This document shows, in pieces, positions 24,267 to 33,550 of a stretch of 49,129 nucleotides of DNA (positions are counted from its first letter, which is position 1; each line of letters opens with the position of its first letter). The position numbers were made by a program, and so were the translations under genes. The DNA is from Dolichospermum sp. FACHB-1091 (GTDB lineage Bacteria; Cyanobacteriota; Cyanobacteriia; Cyanobacteriales; Nostocaceae). Location: assembly GCF_014697585.1 (NCBI RefSeq), contig NZ_JACJSB010000032.1, positions 1-49,129 on the forward strand. Reading direction: 5' to 3'. The notes beneath the pieces were generated by a model, which was not told the origin of the DNA, did no database searches, and saw only the letters and a list, made by a program, of their open reading frames with translations.

Positions 24267-25976
24267 ATGTCAGAAACTAAACCCCGTGATGTACAAATAT
24301 TGCCTATTGGTACAGATACCATAATATTGCGATCGCGCAGTTGGGCAAGATTAAGATTTGAAATTGAATATGCTTTAGCTAAGGGAACAACGGCTAATTC
24401 TTATCTCATCCAAGGCGATAAAAATGCCCTTATTGACCCCCCTGGCGAAACTTTTACCGAAATCTACCTCCAAGCTTTACAACAGCGGTTTAACCTCAAA
24501 AATCTCGATTATGTGATCCTTGGTCACGTTAACCCCAACCGGGCTGCGACGTTAAAAGCTTTACTGGAAATTGCACCCCAAATTACCTTTGTTTGTTCTA
24601 ACCCAGGAGCGATAAATTTACGCGCTGCTTTGGAAAATCAGGATTTATCAATTCTGGTTATGCGCGGGGAAGATACCCTCGATTTAGGTAAAGGACACCA
24701 TTTACAATTTATTCCCACTCCTAACCCCCGTTACGCTGACGAACTTTGTACCTGGGACCGGCAAACAGAAATATTATTTTCTGATAAACTATTTGGGGCG
24801 CATATTTGCTCAGACCAGGTTTTTGATGAAGGTTGGGAGGTGTTTAATGAGGATAGACGCTATTATTTTGACTGTTTAATGGCACCTCACGCTAAACAAG
24901 TCGAAACAGCTTTAGAAAAATTAGCAGATTTGTCCGTGCGAATGTACGCTACGGGTCATGGTCCAATTGTCCGCTATGGTTTAATTGACATTACCAAAGG
25001 TTACAGAGAATGGACTAAACAGCAAACCTCCGCTGATATGACTGTGGCTTTAATTTATGCCTCAGCCTATGGTAATACTGCAACTTTAGCACAAGCGATC
25101 GCTCGCGGTATCACTAAGGCTGGTGTGAGTGTCGAGGCCATTAACTGCGAATTTACCGAAGCCGAAGAAATCAAAGCCGCTGTGGAAAAATCCGCCGGTT
25201 TTATCATAGGTTCACCCACCTTAGGAGGACACGCACCCACACCGGTGCAAACAGCGTTAGGAATAGTCCTCTCAACTGCGACTAATAATAAATTAGCGGG
25301 GGTATTTGGTTCTTTTGGCTGGAGTGGGGAAGCGGTTGATTTAATTGAAGGTAAACTTAAAGACGCAGGATACAGATTTGGTTTTGACACCATTCGCGTC
25401 AAATTCAAACCCAATGAAGTCACCTTACAAACCTGTGAGGAAGCGGGAACTGATTTTGCTCAAGCATTGAAAAAAGCGGCGAAAAGATTAGTTGTAGCTA
25501 AACAACCTGCTACAAATGTAGAACAAGCCGTGGGGCGCATAGTTGGTTCTTTGTGTGTAGTTACAGCAACCGAAGGAGATGTTAAAACGGGAATGTTAGC
25601 TTCTTGGGTGACACAAGCTAGTTTTAATCCACCTGGTTTAACTATTGCGGTTGCTAAAGACCGGGCTATGGAAAACATGACGCACACAAATAACAAATTT
25701 GTCGTTAACATCTTAGCGGAAGGGAAGGAAATCCGTAAGCAGTTTATGAAGGTTTATGCTCCCGGACAAGATAGATTTGCGGGTTTAGACATTCAAGAAG
25801 CCAACAATGGAGGTATTATTATCAATGGAGCGTTGGCTTATCTAGAATGTTCTGTGCAAAGTCGCATGGAAGCTGGTGATCATTGGTTAGTTTATGCGAC
25901 TGTTGATGATGGTAAAGTCTTAAATCAAGATGGTGTCACAGCGATACATCATCGCAAATCAGCGAGTTATTATTAA
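24267..25976 (+). CDS. flv1: flavodiiron protein, non-canonical type (Flv1)
   Basis: The 569-residue protein has the same three domains as flv3, but the diiron ligand motif reads H87-V-N89-P-N91-R92 in place of HxExDH. Loss of the acidic and second histidine ligands is the known mark of Flv1/Flv2-type subunits, which work as partners of Flv3/Flv4. The FMN domain starts near 258 (VALIYASAYGNTATLA) and the flavin reductase domain near 420 (MLASWVTQASFNPPGLTIAV). AAGGAGA is well placed before the ATG. flv3 is upstream in the same direction, but with a repeat-rich insert of 1.8 kb containing other genes. A terminator follows at 25992. Confidence 0.9.
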   Translation: MSETKPRDVQILPIGTDTIILRSRSWARLRFEIEYALAKGTTANSYLIQGDKNALIDPPGETFTEIYLQALQQRFNLKNLDYVILGHVNPNRAATLKALLEIAPQITFVCSNPGAINLRAALENQDLSILVMRGEDTLDLGKGHHLQFIPTPNPRYADELCTWDRQTEILFSDKLFGAHICSDQVFDEGWEVFNEDRRYYFDCLMAPHAKQVETALEKLADLSVRMYATGHGPIVRYGLIDITKGYREWTKQQTSADMTVALIYASAYGNTATLAQAIARGITKAGVSVEAINCEFTEAEEIKAAVEKSAGFIIGSPTLGGHAPTPVQTALGIVLSTATNNKLAGVFGSFGWSGEAVDLIEGKLKDAGYRFGFDTIRVKFKPNEVTLQTCEEAGTDFAQALKKAAKRLVVAKQPATNVEQAVGRIVGSLCVVTATEGDVKTGMLASWVTQASFNPPGLTIAVAKDRAMENMTHTNNKFVVNILAEGKEIRKQFMKVYAPGQDRFAGLDIQEANNGGIIINGALAYLECSVQSRMEAGDHWLVYATVDDGKVLNQDGVTAIHHRKSASYY

Positions 25977-25991
25977 CACCTTACGTCTTAG

Positions 25992-26025
25992 CCCCTCTAG
26001 GATTAGATAGAGGGGTAATTTTTTT
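25992..26025 (+). terminator. Rho-independent terminator after flv1
   Basis: CCCCTCTA (25992-25999) pairs perfectly with TAGAGGGG (26008-26015), followed by TAATTTTTTTA. It closes the flv1 transcript 16 bases after the stop. Confidence 0.9.
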
Positions 26026-26069
26026 ACGCTATGATGTAAAACGTCTGCTAATATTTTTGATCACTTTAA

Positions 26070-27503
26070 ATGATGCTTGATTTTCAACAATTAGAACCTC
26101 AAATACCAAATCATCAAACACAAAATATTGAAATTGAACATATTAACACCCAAATATACCAGCACTTTGCTGATAAATTCTGCATAGAAGATGTTCTCAA
26201 CCGGAAGATTGTTAGTTTTCAGGCTAATAAACTTAAACCTATTTACCGATGGTACAAATATAAAGAAGCTTTTTCTGCTTCATTGGTAGAATATTTACTA
26301 GATAAATATATAATCGAATCTGGCGACATATTAGACCCTTTTGCTGGTAGTGGAACAACTTTATTTGCAGCTAGTAATATAGGATTAAATGCTGATGGAA
26401 TTGAATTACTCCCTATTGGAAAAGAAATTATAAATACTAGGCTCATCTTAGAACAAGAATTTACAGCAGATGATTTCACAAAAATTTTATATTGGTCTAA
26501 AAATTGTCCTTGGGAGAAATCAAAGACTCAACAAAATATTCAAGAAATAAAAATTACGACAGGTGCATATCCTCAAGAGACATTAAACGAAATTCAAAAA
26601 TATATCGGTGCTTACCAAAATGAAAATTGCAGAGTCAAGCAAGTATTACAATTTGCACTATTATGTGTTTTGGAAGCAATTAGTTACACTCGCAAAGATG
26701 GGCAATATTTACGTTGGGATTATCGTTCTAGTCGTCAACAAGGTAATATACCTTTTAACAAAGGAGAAATTCTCAGCTTTAAACAGGCAATTAGTATTAA
26801 AATTACGGAAATTTTAGCAGATATTCAAACTGGTAGTCAACAAGGTGAACTTTTTCCCAGTAAAACTAAACAAGGTGGGATTCGTTTGTTTACAGGTTCT
26901 AGCTTAGATATAATGCCACAATTGCCAAATTATTATTATGATGTAATTCTTACTTCTCCTCCTTATTGCAACCGTTATGATTACACTAGAACTTATGCTT
27001 TAGAACTCGCTTTGTTAGGAGTAGGACAAGAGGAAATAGTCAATCTTAGACAACAAATGTTAAGTTGTACAGTTGAGAATAGACCGAAAGATCTATTAGC
27101 AATTAATTCTCAATGGTCAAATGCTATTTTGGCTACAGATAAACAGAAATTACTCCAAGTTATTTTGCAATATTTGGAAGAACAAAAATCCAAAAAACAA
27201 TTAAATAATAATAGTATTCCGAGAATGGTAAAAGGTTATTTTTATGAAATGGCTTGCATAATTTATGAATGTTATCGAGTCATGAAACCACAAGGGCTGA
27301 TGTTTATGATTAATGATAATGTGCGTTATGCTGGTGTGAGTATTTCAGTGGATATGATTTTATCGAATATAGCTGAGTATCTGGGATTTAAAGTAGAAAA
27401 TATTTTAGTTTTACCCAATACTAAAGGCAATAGTAGCCAGCAAATGGGGCTACATGGACGTGATGCACTGAGAAAATGCGTTTATGTTTGGAGAAAAGTT
27501 TAA
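26070..27503 (+). CDS. DNA methyltransferase, probably N4-cytosine (AvaI-like restriction-modification system)
   Basis: The 477-residue protein has the SAM-binding motif DPFAGSGTT (89-97) and the catalytic motif TSPPY (295-299), with about 200 residues between them. SPPY-type motifs are typical of N4-cytosine and some N6-adenine methyltransferases. Length and the following gene recall the AvaI system of Anabaena (methylase of about 480 residues, CYCGRG). That match is from memory and needs a search. The next frame (27529) looks like a truncated partner nuclease, so this enzyme may now act without its restriction partner. It is preceded by the flv1 terminator and has no strong Shine-Dalgarno. 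Confidence 0.8.
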   Translation: MMLDFQQLEPQIPNHQTQNIEIEHINTQIYQHFADKFCIEDVLNRKIVSFQANKLKPIYRWYKYKEAFSASLVEYLLDKYIIESGDILDPFAGSGTTLFAASNIGLNADGIELLPIGKEIINTRLILEQEFTADDFTKILYWSKNCPWEKSKTQQNIQEIKITTGAYPQETLNEIQKYIGAYQNENCRVKQVLQFALLCVLEAISYTRKDGQYLRWDYRSSRQQGNIPFNKGEILSFKQAISIKITEILADIQTGSQQGELFPSKTKQGGIRLFTGSSLDIMPQLPNYYYDVILTSPPYCNRYDYTRTYALELALLGVGQEEIVNLRQQMLSCTVENRPKDLLAINSQWSNAILATDKQKLLQVILQYLEEQKSKKQLNNNSIPRMVKGYFYEMACIIYECYRVMKPQGLMFMINDNVRYAGVSISVDMILSNIAEYLGFKVENILVLPNTKGNSSQQMGLHGRDALRKCVYVWRKV

Positions 27504-27528
27504 TTTCATCAAATTAAGGTAACTAAAA

Positions 27529-27828
27529 TTGGCATATAAAAATCATTTAAATACAGGTCTTGATTTAGTAACAGCTTATGATAAAACTAGAGCTGGTTTT
27601 GTTGCTTTAGCTATTGAAAGAAACCGTCGGGCTACACCATTGATTGATCAAGCAAGAGTATTAAAAACTATTGCTTCTCAAGTTAATAGTCCTGCTGATT
27701 TAATTAATCTGGTAGAAATACAACCTGCTTTATTAGCTGCATCTGGAATTTCTGATAAAGCGAGAGGTTATTTACAGCCACAGGATACTCAAGTTGACTC
27801 GATCTGTCACTGGTTAATCAGTTTATAG
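27529..27828 (+). pseudogene. truncated restriction endonuclease gene (AvaI/BsoBI-like N-terminus)
   Basis: The frame starts with TTG at 27529 after AAGGT and encodes 99 residues. AYDKTRAGFVALAIERNRRA, DQARVLKTIASQV and LLAASGISDKA resemble the N-terminal region of AvaI/BsoBI-type endonucleases as I recall them; those have over 300 residues. The frame stops 25 bp after its methyltransferase gene would have been followed by a full nuclease, and a palindromic repeat (27867-27923) lies just behind. I read this as a C-terminally deleted nuclease that has lost its catalytic region. Alternatively it is a complete small protein of unknown role. Confidence 0.55.
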
Positions 27829-27866
27829 GATTTCCTAGAATACAAACTATTTTACCCGCTTTTGTC

Positions 27867-27923
27867 CTCGTACTTGAGGCCGAGCCTCATCAACTGCATT
27901 CCTAGTCAGAGACTAGGAACGAG
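27867..27923. repeat. three-way palindromic repeat element
   Basis: The outer stem CTCGT/ACGAG (27867-27871 with 27919-27923) encloses two hairpins: TGAGGC/GCCTCA (27875-27880 with 27884-27889) and CCTAGTC/GACTAGG (27901-27907 with 27911-27917). Together they fold into a cloverleaf-like shape of 57 bp. I recall similar elements as dispersed repeats in cyanobacteria. It lies between the truncated nuclease and the convergent Uma2 gene, about 9 bp before the latter's stop. Confidence 0.8.
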
Positions 27924-27931
27924 AGCAAGAT

Positions 27932-28549
27932 CTAATCAAAATTACCAGCTTTAAAAATTTGTTCAGCAGTCAACTTTAATTCTGGGAAAGTTGATGATAT
28001 AATCAATTCACTACCTGTAAATTGACTAACTTGGTATTCTCCCTCTATCAGTTGATGAATGGAAATAGTTGGTTGTTTAGGACTACCAATAAACCTTTTA
28101 CTTCCCAGTGCTAAATAATCCACAATCCAATATTCAGGAATACCTAATTTTTCATAATCTCCCAGTTTTTTATAATAATCATCTTGCCAATTTGTACTCA
28201 CAACTTCAATAACTAAAGGAATAGAATCAGGGTCAGAAATTACTGCTGATTTTCTCCAGTTTGGGTCATTGGCTAGAATGTTTCTATTGATTACTAACAC
28301 ATCTGGGAAATAACTAGATTCGCTTCCTGGTGGTTTAACAAAAGTAGTTTTTGGGATTCCATAAGGTAGATTCAAGCGTAAATACTCAGCCGTGATTCTC
28401 TCAGCTAAAAAGCAAATAATATCTTCATGAAAACCTACCGGTGGATTCATTTCAACTATTACTCCATCATGTAATTCATAGCGTCCCTTATCAGGTAGCC
28501 ATTCTATAAATTCTGCAAAAGTTACTATTTTTGGTAAGGCTTGAAGCAT
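27932..28549 (-). CDS. Uma2 family endonuclease-like protein
   Basis: The 205-residue product has the Uma2 (formerly DUF820) layout. FIEWLPDKGRYELHDGVIVE stands near the start, then YFPDVLVINR (catalytic D), IPLVIEVVSTNW (catalytic E and following S/T) and EKLGIPEYWIVDY. This is a PD-(D/E)XK-fold family hugely expanded in cyanobacteria. No physiological function is established. It is monocistronic. The start is the family-typical M followed by about 20 residues before the RYEL motif. Confidence 0.9.
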   Translation of the reverse strand: MLQALPKIVTFAEFIEWLPDKGRYELHDGVIVEMNPPVGFHEDIICFLAERITAEYLRLNLPYGIPKTTFVKPPGSESSYFPDVLVINRNILANDPNWRKSAVISDPDSIPLVIEVVSTNWQDDYYKKLGDYEKLGIPEYWIVDYLALGSKRFIGSPKQPTISIHQLIEGEYQVSQFTGSELIISSTFPELKLTAEQIFKAGNFD

Positions 28550-29081
28550 AATTTACTTACCTTTGTAAATTCAAAATTCTTCAAATTGCAGCGACTCCTA
28601 GAGGGAAGGATGGTTGTAGGCGAGTAGAAATAAGTCTAATCTCATTATTATATTGTGTATATACAACCACTAATATTTGACCAAGAGCATCCATTTTCCA
28701 AATTTAACCATGTTTTATTTTAGTTATTTTAGTTATTTTAAAATTGCTCGTTCCCGATTTTATCATTGAACTTAGATCAAAAACCGATAGACTCAAAACT
28801 GTTGATTAACCCTGCCAGAAAAAATGCAGGAATATATATATAAATAATGGTTTACAATTGGGCTGGTTAATTGACCCCCAAAATCAATAAGTAGAAATTT
28901 ACAGAGTGGAAAAACCTGTATAAATTGTTCAATTTCCCGTATTGCTTTCTGGAGAGGGCGTATTACCAGGACTTGAATTGCAAATAATGTAGAAAATTAA
29001 CACTAAAAAATTACCCACCCCGCGAACGGAATAGGCAATCTTTTCAAAACTCAATCACTAAAAGTCTTAGCTAAATTCAGC
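28550..29081. other. intergenic region, no gene seen
   Basis: The 532 bp hold the promoter region of the Uma2 gene at the left and the 3' side of the RRM gene at the right. A CCTGC/GCAGG hairpin near 28811-28830 and simple A+T-rich runs (TTTTAGTTATTTTAG) are the only structures I saw. No tRNA or small RNA was recognised. Confidence 0.4.
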
Positions 29082-29417
29082 TTAATAGCGACCGCCACCG
29101 CCACCACGGTTGCCACCGCCACCACCGTAGCCGCCACGTCCACCGCCGCCACCGCCAAAAGAACCACCTCTGTCTTCTTTGGGTTTCGCCTTGTTCACTT
29201 TTAAGTCACGTCCCATCCATTCTGCACCATCAAGAGCTTCAATAGCGGCAGTTTCTTCAGCTTCACTACTCATTTCCACAAAACCAAAGCCGCGCAAGCG
29301 ACCTGTCTCACGGTCTGTAGGAAGTTGAACACGTTTCACAGTACCGTAGGTTGTAAAAACTTCACTGAGAGCATCTTGTGTAACTTCGTAAGAGAGGTTA
29401 CCCACGTAAATTGACAT
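29082..29417 (-). CDS. glycine-rich RRM RNA-binding protein (cyanobacterial Rbp type)
   Basis: The 111-residue protein consists of one RRM followed by a glycine-rich tail of about 30 residues. The RNP2 motif is IYVGNLS at the N-terminus, and the RNP1 motif is RGFGFVEM near residue 43. Such Rbp proteins are often induced by cold and bind mRNAs; some guide thylakoid-protein mRNAs to the membrane. The upstream stretch has GGAAATATTCT before the ATG. A long A+T-rich leader is possible, which in this family is where cold regulation acts. The gene is monocistronic. Confidence 0.93.
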   Translation of the reverse strand: MSIYVGNLSYEVTQDALSEVFTTYGTVKRVQLPTDRETGRLRGFGFVEMSSEAEETAAIEALDGAEWMGRDLKVNKAKPKEDRGGSFGGGGGGRGGYGGGGGNRGGGGGRY

Positions 29418-29900
29418 AGAATATTTCCAAAATCATAAGATTGTAGAGATTTAGATTTCGGAGAGGAGTCTGTATATACCAAAAGGGAAAGCCTGTCAAT
29501 ACTAACAACAAACATTACTGCCGAATTAATTTCCACACCCCCATCATTACACAAAAAATCTTAATTGTGCAAAGAAGTTTAAAAAATGTTATAAAAAGTA
29601 ATATTTACTATTTATGAGCAGCCATTAATTAACTTTCCCCCCCGCAACTCAACCTTAAACCTAAGCTTATCGCCGCTTTTCCAAATATTTACCAATCTCA
29701 AATGTTCACCAGTGCTGAAAATAATGCTTTTTATGGTGCAATATTTACCACCAATGATTTTAATTGATTCCTCAAATACCGAATTATTGCCTTGAGTTCC
29801 CCAACAAATATTTTAACACAGGGTTTTAGGATTGGTTGACACTTCCGCGTCTTTAGTCACCTAAATGATAAAAATTTATTGAAACCATTATCAGTAGGGT
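29418..29900. other. intergenic region with a coding-like relic
   Basis: The left part holds the promoter and leader of the RRM gene. On the plus strand, 29645-29767 reads as 40 codons without a start (QLNLKPKLIAAFPNIYQSQ and on, to a TGA). This looks protein-like and may be a scrap of a gene, perhaps of the oxygenase that follows. I could not identify it. Confidence 0.35.
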
Positions 29901-30383
29901 TTGCTAAAAAAGTTGTCTGTGGAGGTAGGCAAAGTTATCCAAAAATTCCCCTATTTTAAGCCTTATTTAGATTTTGCGCTTTTACCTAATTGTAATGCTT
30001 TTTATCTGAATCCTTTATTATTGAAAGCAGGTTCTCGCGTTGATCTCCATATTGATCGGTCTTTGCGTTCCTATTGTAAAACTGTTGAACCTCCCGCATT
30101 TGTAAGCGTGCTTTATGTGCGTGTACCAGAGGATATGCAAGGGGGAGAATTAGTGCTAAAATCGCAAAAACGCCAAGTTGGACAAATTAAACCCCAAACC
30201 AATTGTTTAATTTATTTTCAGGGTGATTTAACTCATTCTGTGAATGCAGTTACAACTGTGGGAAATCGGTTAAGTCTTGTGTGTGAACAGTATAGTTTGA
30301 GTGAAGATGAACTTGAGGAAATACCACAGTTTACATTAAAGTCGAGGGCTAATCAAGGGAATGGGAAAAAACAAAGGAAGTAA
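29901..30383 (+). CDS. 2OG-Fe(II) oxygenase (prolyl 4-hydroxylase-like), possibly N-terminally truncated
   Basis: The product of up to 160 residues has the double-stranded beta-helix core of 2-oxoglutarate oxygenases. CNAFYLNPLLLKAGSRVDLHID contains the HxD iron ligands. VSVLYVRVPEDMQGGELVL follows, and LTHSVNAV with the downstream NRLSLV gives the distal histidine and the arginine that holds 2-oxoglutarate. The frame begins with TTG at 29901 right after an in-frame TAG, and no good ribosome binding site is present. Family members that I recall are longer at the N-terminus. The gene may be truncated or start at the GTG at 29919. The substrate is unknown. Confidence 0.75.
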   Translation: MLKKLSVEVGKVIQKFPYFKPYLDFALLPNCNAFYLNPLLLKAGSRVDLHIDRSLRSYCKTVEPPAFVSVLYVRVPEDMQGGELVLKSQKRQVGQIKPQTNCLIYFQGDLTHSVNAVTTVGNRLSLVCEQYSLSEDELEEIPQFTLKSRANQGNGKKQRK

Positions 30384-30418
30384 GTTATAATATCAACAAT
30401 TTATATATTGTTTAAGTT

Positions 30419-31567
30419 ATGAAAATCATTTCACTGCGACTCAAGAATAATTTTTTAGGTTGGGATTTTGATGAAGTTGATTTTTCATCAAATTTAACTC
30501 TTTTGGTAGGTGTTTCTGGTGCAGGTAAAACTCAAATCTTGCGTGCAATTCTAGATTTGAAAAGCATTGTAAATGGAAAAGCAATAAATGGTTTGGAATG
30601 GAAAATAAATTTTTATACTGTAAATAATACTGAGTTTATTTGGGAAGGTAGTTTTGAAACTATTGAAACGGATGAATCAACTTTTTATGAAGGCGAAAAT
30701 GAAGATATCTTTTATGAAGATGAAGATGATTATCCTTCATTATTGTATGAAAAATTGACTTCACAAAATGATGTAATAATTGAAAGAAGTCCAGAAAAAA
30801 TAAAATTTAAAAATATAGAAATGCCCAAGCTTTCTTCATATCAATCAATAATATATACATTGAGAGAAGAAAGTATGATCAAAGAAGCTTATGATGCTTT
30901 AAATAAAATAGAATATCGTGATCAGACAAGAAACGGACTAAACGTATATAGAATATCCGACAAACCATTGCATTTTCTTACAAGTAAATATAAAACTTTA
31001 GAGAGTATAATCAATAGTGATGAAAATATCCATGCAAAATTATATTTTGTACATGAAAATAAGCTGAATATTTTCAATAAAATTAAGTCAAAATTTATTG
31101 AAATTTTTCAACAAGTAGAAGATATAAAAATTAAGCTTCTGCATACACATCATACATCAACTGGTCGTCTTTTTATTCCTTTTATTTTCATAAAAGAGAA
31201 CTGTGTACCTCAATGGATTAGAGATGATAAGATGTCTTCGGGTATGTTACGGACACTTATTCATATTAGTGAAATATATCTTTCAACTCCGGGAACTGTA
31301 ATATTAATTGATGAATTTGAAAATAGCTTAGGGATAAATTGTATTGATATATTAACTGATGACTTAATTCATGAAAATAAAAATTTACAATTTATAGCTA
31401 CCAGTCATCATCCTTATATTATCAATAATATTCCTTATGAATATTGGAAAATCGTTACTCGTAAAGGTGGACACATTAATATTCGTAATGCGTCAGATTA
31501 TCATTTAGGTAAATCTAAACAAGAAGCATTTCTTCAATTAACTAAAATTCTCGAAAAACAATTATGA
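30419..31567 (+). CDS. AAA/ABC-type ATPase of a two-gene OLD-like cassette (putative defence)
   Basis: The 382-residue ATPase has a RecF/SMC/OLD-like head: MKIISLRLKNNFLGW, Walker A GVSGAGKT (31-38), signature-like MSSGMLRTL (272-280), Walker B VILIDEFENSL (294-304) and the H-switch ATSHHPYIIN (327-336). An acidic stretch lies near residues 82-106 (many D/E). Between Walker A and the signature is a lower-similarity insert. Its stop overlaps the next start by four bases (ATGA), so the two proteins are probably made in fixed ratio. ATPases of this class paired with a TOPRIM-type protein occur in phage-defence systems such as PARIS and the split OLD systems. The pairing and A+T-rich composition suggest transfer. 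A defence function is inferred. Confidence 0.8.
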   Translation: MKIISLRLKNNFLGWDFDEVDFSSNLTLLVGVSGAGKTQILRAILDLKSIVNGKAINGLEWKINFYTVNNTEFIWEGSFETIETDESTFYEGENEDIFYEDEDDYPSLLYEKLTSQNDVIIERSPEKIKFKNIEMPKLSSYQSIIYTLREESMIKEAYDALNKIEYRDQTRNGLNVYRISDKPLHFLTSKYKTLESIINSDENIHAKLYFVHENKLNIFNKIKSKFIEIFQQVEDIKIKLLHTHHTSTGRLFIPFIFIKENCVPQWIRDDKMSSGMLRTLIHISEIYLSTPGTVILIDEFENSLGINCIDILTDDLIHENKNLQFIATSHHPYIINNIPYEYWKIVTRKGGHINIRNASDYHLGKSKQEAFLQLTKILEKQL

Positions 31568-32301
31568 ATTTCTATTTTGTATTTGAGGGGAAAACGGAAG
31601 CGATTGTTTATAAAAAGTGGTTATCTGTACTTCTTCCAAATTTAACGGAAGTGGATAGTTTTGATACTGTCAGTCAGAATAACTATTATTATGAAAGTGA
31701 TATGGGTGTTCCTGACTGTTATCGAGTTGCTGCTAATGCTATTCAAGAAATTAACGAAGTACCAAAATATGACTACTTGGTGCTATTCACAGACGCAGAT
31801 AGGTTGACTATTTCCGAGAAAAAAGCAGAAGCATTCGAGAAAATTAAACTCAATTTACAAAATAAACCTTTTCAAACTTTACCAGAAAATTGTCAATTAG
31901 AAATTATTATCCAAAAAGTTTGTATTGAAACTTGGTTTTTAGGAAATAGAAACTTTTTTGTTAGAAACCCACAAAACAACGAAATTTTAAAAAAATATAT
32001 CAAGTATTTTGATGTCAGTCAAAGTGATCCTGAAGATTTAGCAAGTGAGTTTGAACAAAACGAAGAAAATACACGAGAGATTTTTGGATATAAAACAAAA
32101 GCTTTATTTCATGAAGGTTATTTGAGAGAGATTTTCAAAGAACGTAATTTATCCTATAGTAAATCTAGACCAAAAGAAGTACAAGAAAAATTTTATCTTG
32201 AACAATTATTAACCAGAATTAAAACAAACCCAGATCATTTACATAGTTTTCAAAAGTTCATAGAATTTTGCTCAAAAATAGATGTGCAAGAAAATACATA
32301 A
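31564..32301 (+). CDS. TOPRIM/DUF4276-like partner of the AAA ATPase (putative nuclease effector)
   Basis: The 245-residue product opens with FVFEGKTEAIVYKKWL, the glutamate-containing first motif of OLD-type TOPRIM domains (E8). YLVLFTDADR (71-80) gives the DxD motif. VCIETWFLGN (119-128) resembles the third conserved block of DUF4276-like TOPRIM proteins. The rest is helical and charged, with no other domain seen. Metal-dependent nucleic-acid cleavage is the usual activity of such domains. Translation is coupled to the ATPase by a 4-base overlap. I cannot say whether it belongs to a named family of effectors. Confidence 0.7.
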   Translation: MNFYFVFEGKTEAIVYKKWLSVLLPNLTEVDSFDTVSQNNYYYESDMGVPDCYRVAANAIQEINEVPKYDYLVLFTDADRLTISEKKAEAFEKIKLNLQNKPFQTLPENCQLEIIIQKVCIETWFLGNRNFFVRNPQNNEILKKYIKYFDVSQSDPEDLASEFEQNEENTREIFGYKTKALFHEGYLREIFKERNLSYSKSRPKEVQEKFYLEQLLTRIKTNPDHLHSFQKFIEFCSKIDVQENT

Positions 32302-32353
32302 AATATAATCCTACACTAATCCTATTCGGTGCAGTGTAGGACTATCATAACTT

Positions 32354-33550
32354 TTAACCCACCGAGATTATTTGTGGTCGTGTTGCTACTTTTTCCAGGG
32401 CTGCAAAAACTTCTTTTCTAGCCCATTGATCTGCGTTTAAAATGTCATCTAAAGTGGGATTTTGTTGGTTATCATGTTGATGGCGATCGCAGACAAATTC
32501 GATACATTTAGGAATATCTAAAAATTGAATTTTCTCATCCAAAAATAACGCTACAACTTGTTCATTTGCCGCATTTAATACAGCGGGCATAGAACCACCA
32601 GCCCTACCAGCAGCATAAGCTAAACGCATACAGGGATATTTTTGATGATCTGGTTCACGGAAAGTTAAATCACCAGATTTGACTAGATTCAATCTTTCCC
32701 AATTAGTGTAAATTCGTTCTGGCCAAGATAAAGCATAAAGCAAAGGTAAACGCATATCTGGCCAACCCAGTTGGGCTAAAACTGAGGTATCTTGTAATTC
32801 TATTAATGAGTGAATAATACTTTGGGGATGAATGACAATTTCGATGTTGTTATAATCTACCCCAAATAAATAATGAGCTTCAATGACTTCCAGACCCTTA
32901 TTCATCAAAGTTGCAGAATCTACGGTGATTTTTCTTCCCATTGACCAATTAGGATGTTTAAGAGCATCCGCAACTTTTACAGATGCTAATTTTTCTACAG
33001 GCCAATCTCGGAAAGCACCACCGGAAGCGGTAAGTAATATCTTCCGTAACCCATCTTTGGGAACACCTTGGAGACATTGGAAAATGGCGGAATGTTCGGA
33101 ATCTGCTGGTAATAATTTCACTCCATGTTTTTCCACTAAGGGTAAAACTACGGGAGCGCCAGCAATCAGAGTTTCTTTATTGGCTAAAGCAATATCTTTA
33201 CCAGCTTCAATGGCGGCGATAGTCGGTAATAAACCCGCACAACCAACAATACCAGTAACAACGGTTTGAGAATCGCCATAACGAGCAACTTCTATCACTC
33301 CCTGCTCTCCAGCCAGTAAAATGGGTTGGGGATTTAAATCTTTAATGGCTTCTTTGAGTTCTGGTAATTTATCAGCAGCGGAAATGGCGGCGATTTCCGG
33401 GCGAAATTGACGAATTTGCGCCGCAAATAACTCCACATTTCTTCCAGCAGCTAATCCAACAATGCGGAACTTATCTGGGTGTTCAGAGACGATATCTAGG
33501 GTTTGAGTACCAATTGAACCAGTAGAACCAAGTAGGGTAATGGCTTTCAC
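32354..33550 (-). CDS. dxr: 1-deoxy-D-xylulose-5-phosphate reductoisomerase
   Basis: The 398-residue enzyme converts DXP to MEP, the committed step of the non-mevalonate isoprenoid pathway, which feeds carotenoids, phytol and quinones. The NADPH-binding [14 protein letters not shown] is at residues 8-21. Metal and substrate residues lie in [12 protein letters not shown] and [12 protein letters not shown], and in [30 protein letters not shown] and [11 protein letters not shown] follow. Length is normal and the gene is monocistronic. Confidence 0.98.
   Translation of the reverse strand: MKAITLLGSTGSIGTQTLDIVSEHPDKFRIVGLAAGRNVELFAAQIRQFRPEIAAISAADKLPELKEAIKDLNPQPILLAGEQGVIEVARYGDSQTVVTGIVGCAGLLPTIAAIEAGKDIALANKETLIAGAPVVLPLVEKHGVKLLPADSEHSAIFQCLQGVPKDGLRKILLTASGGAFRDWPVEKLASVKVADALKHPNWSMGRKITVDSATLMNKGLEVIEAHYLFGVDYNNIEIVIHPQSIIHSLIELQDTSVLAQLGWPDMRLPLLYALSWPERIYTNWERLNLVKSGDLTFREPDHQKYPCMRLAYAAGRAGGSMPAVLNAANEQVVALFLDEKIQFLDIPKCIEFVCDRHQHDNQQNPTLDDILNADQWARKEVFAALEKVATRPQIISVG

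Noticed and set aside
24036-24324. Two frames on opposite strands before flv1 with PPP/GGG blocks
   Set aside because: Translations of the palindromic repeats; the plus-strand one overlaps the flv1 start in another frame.
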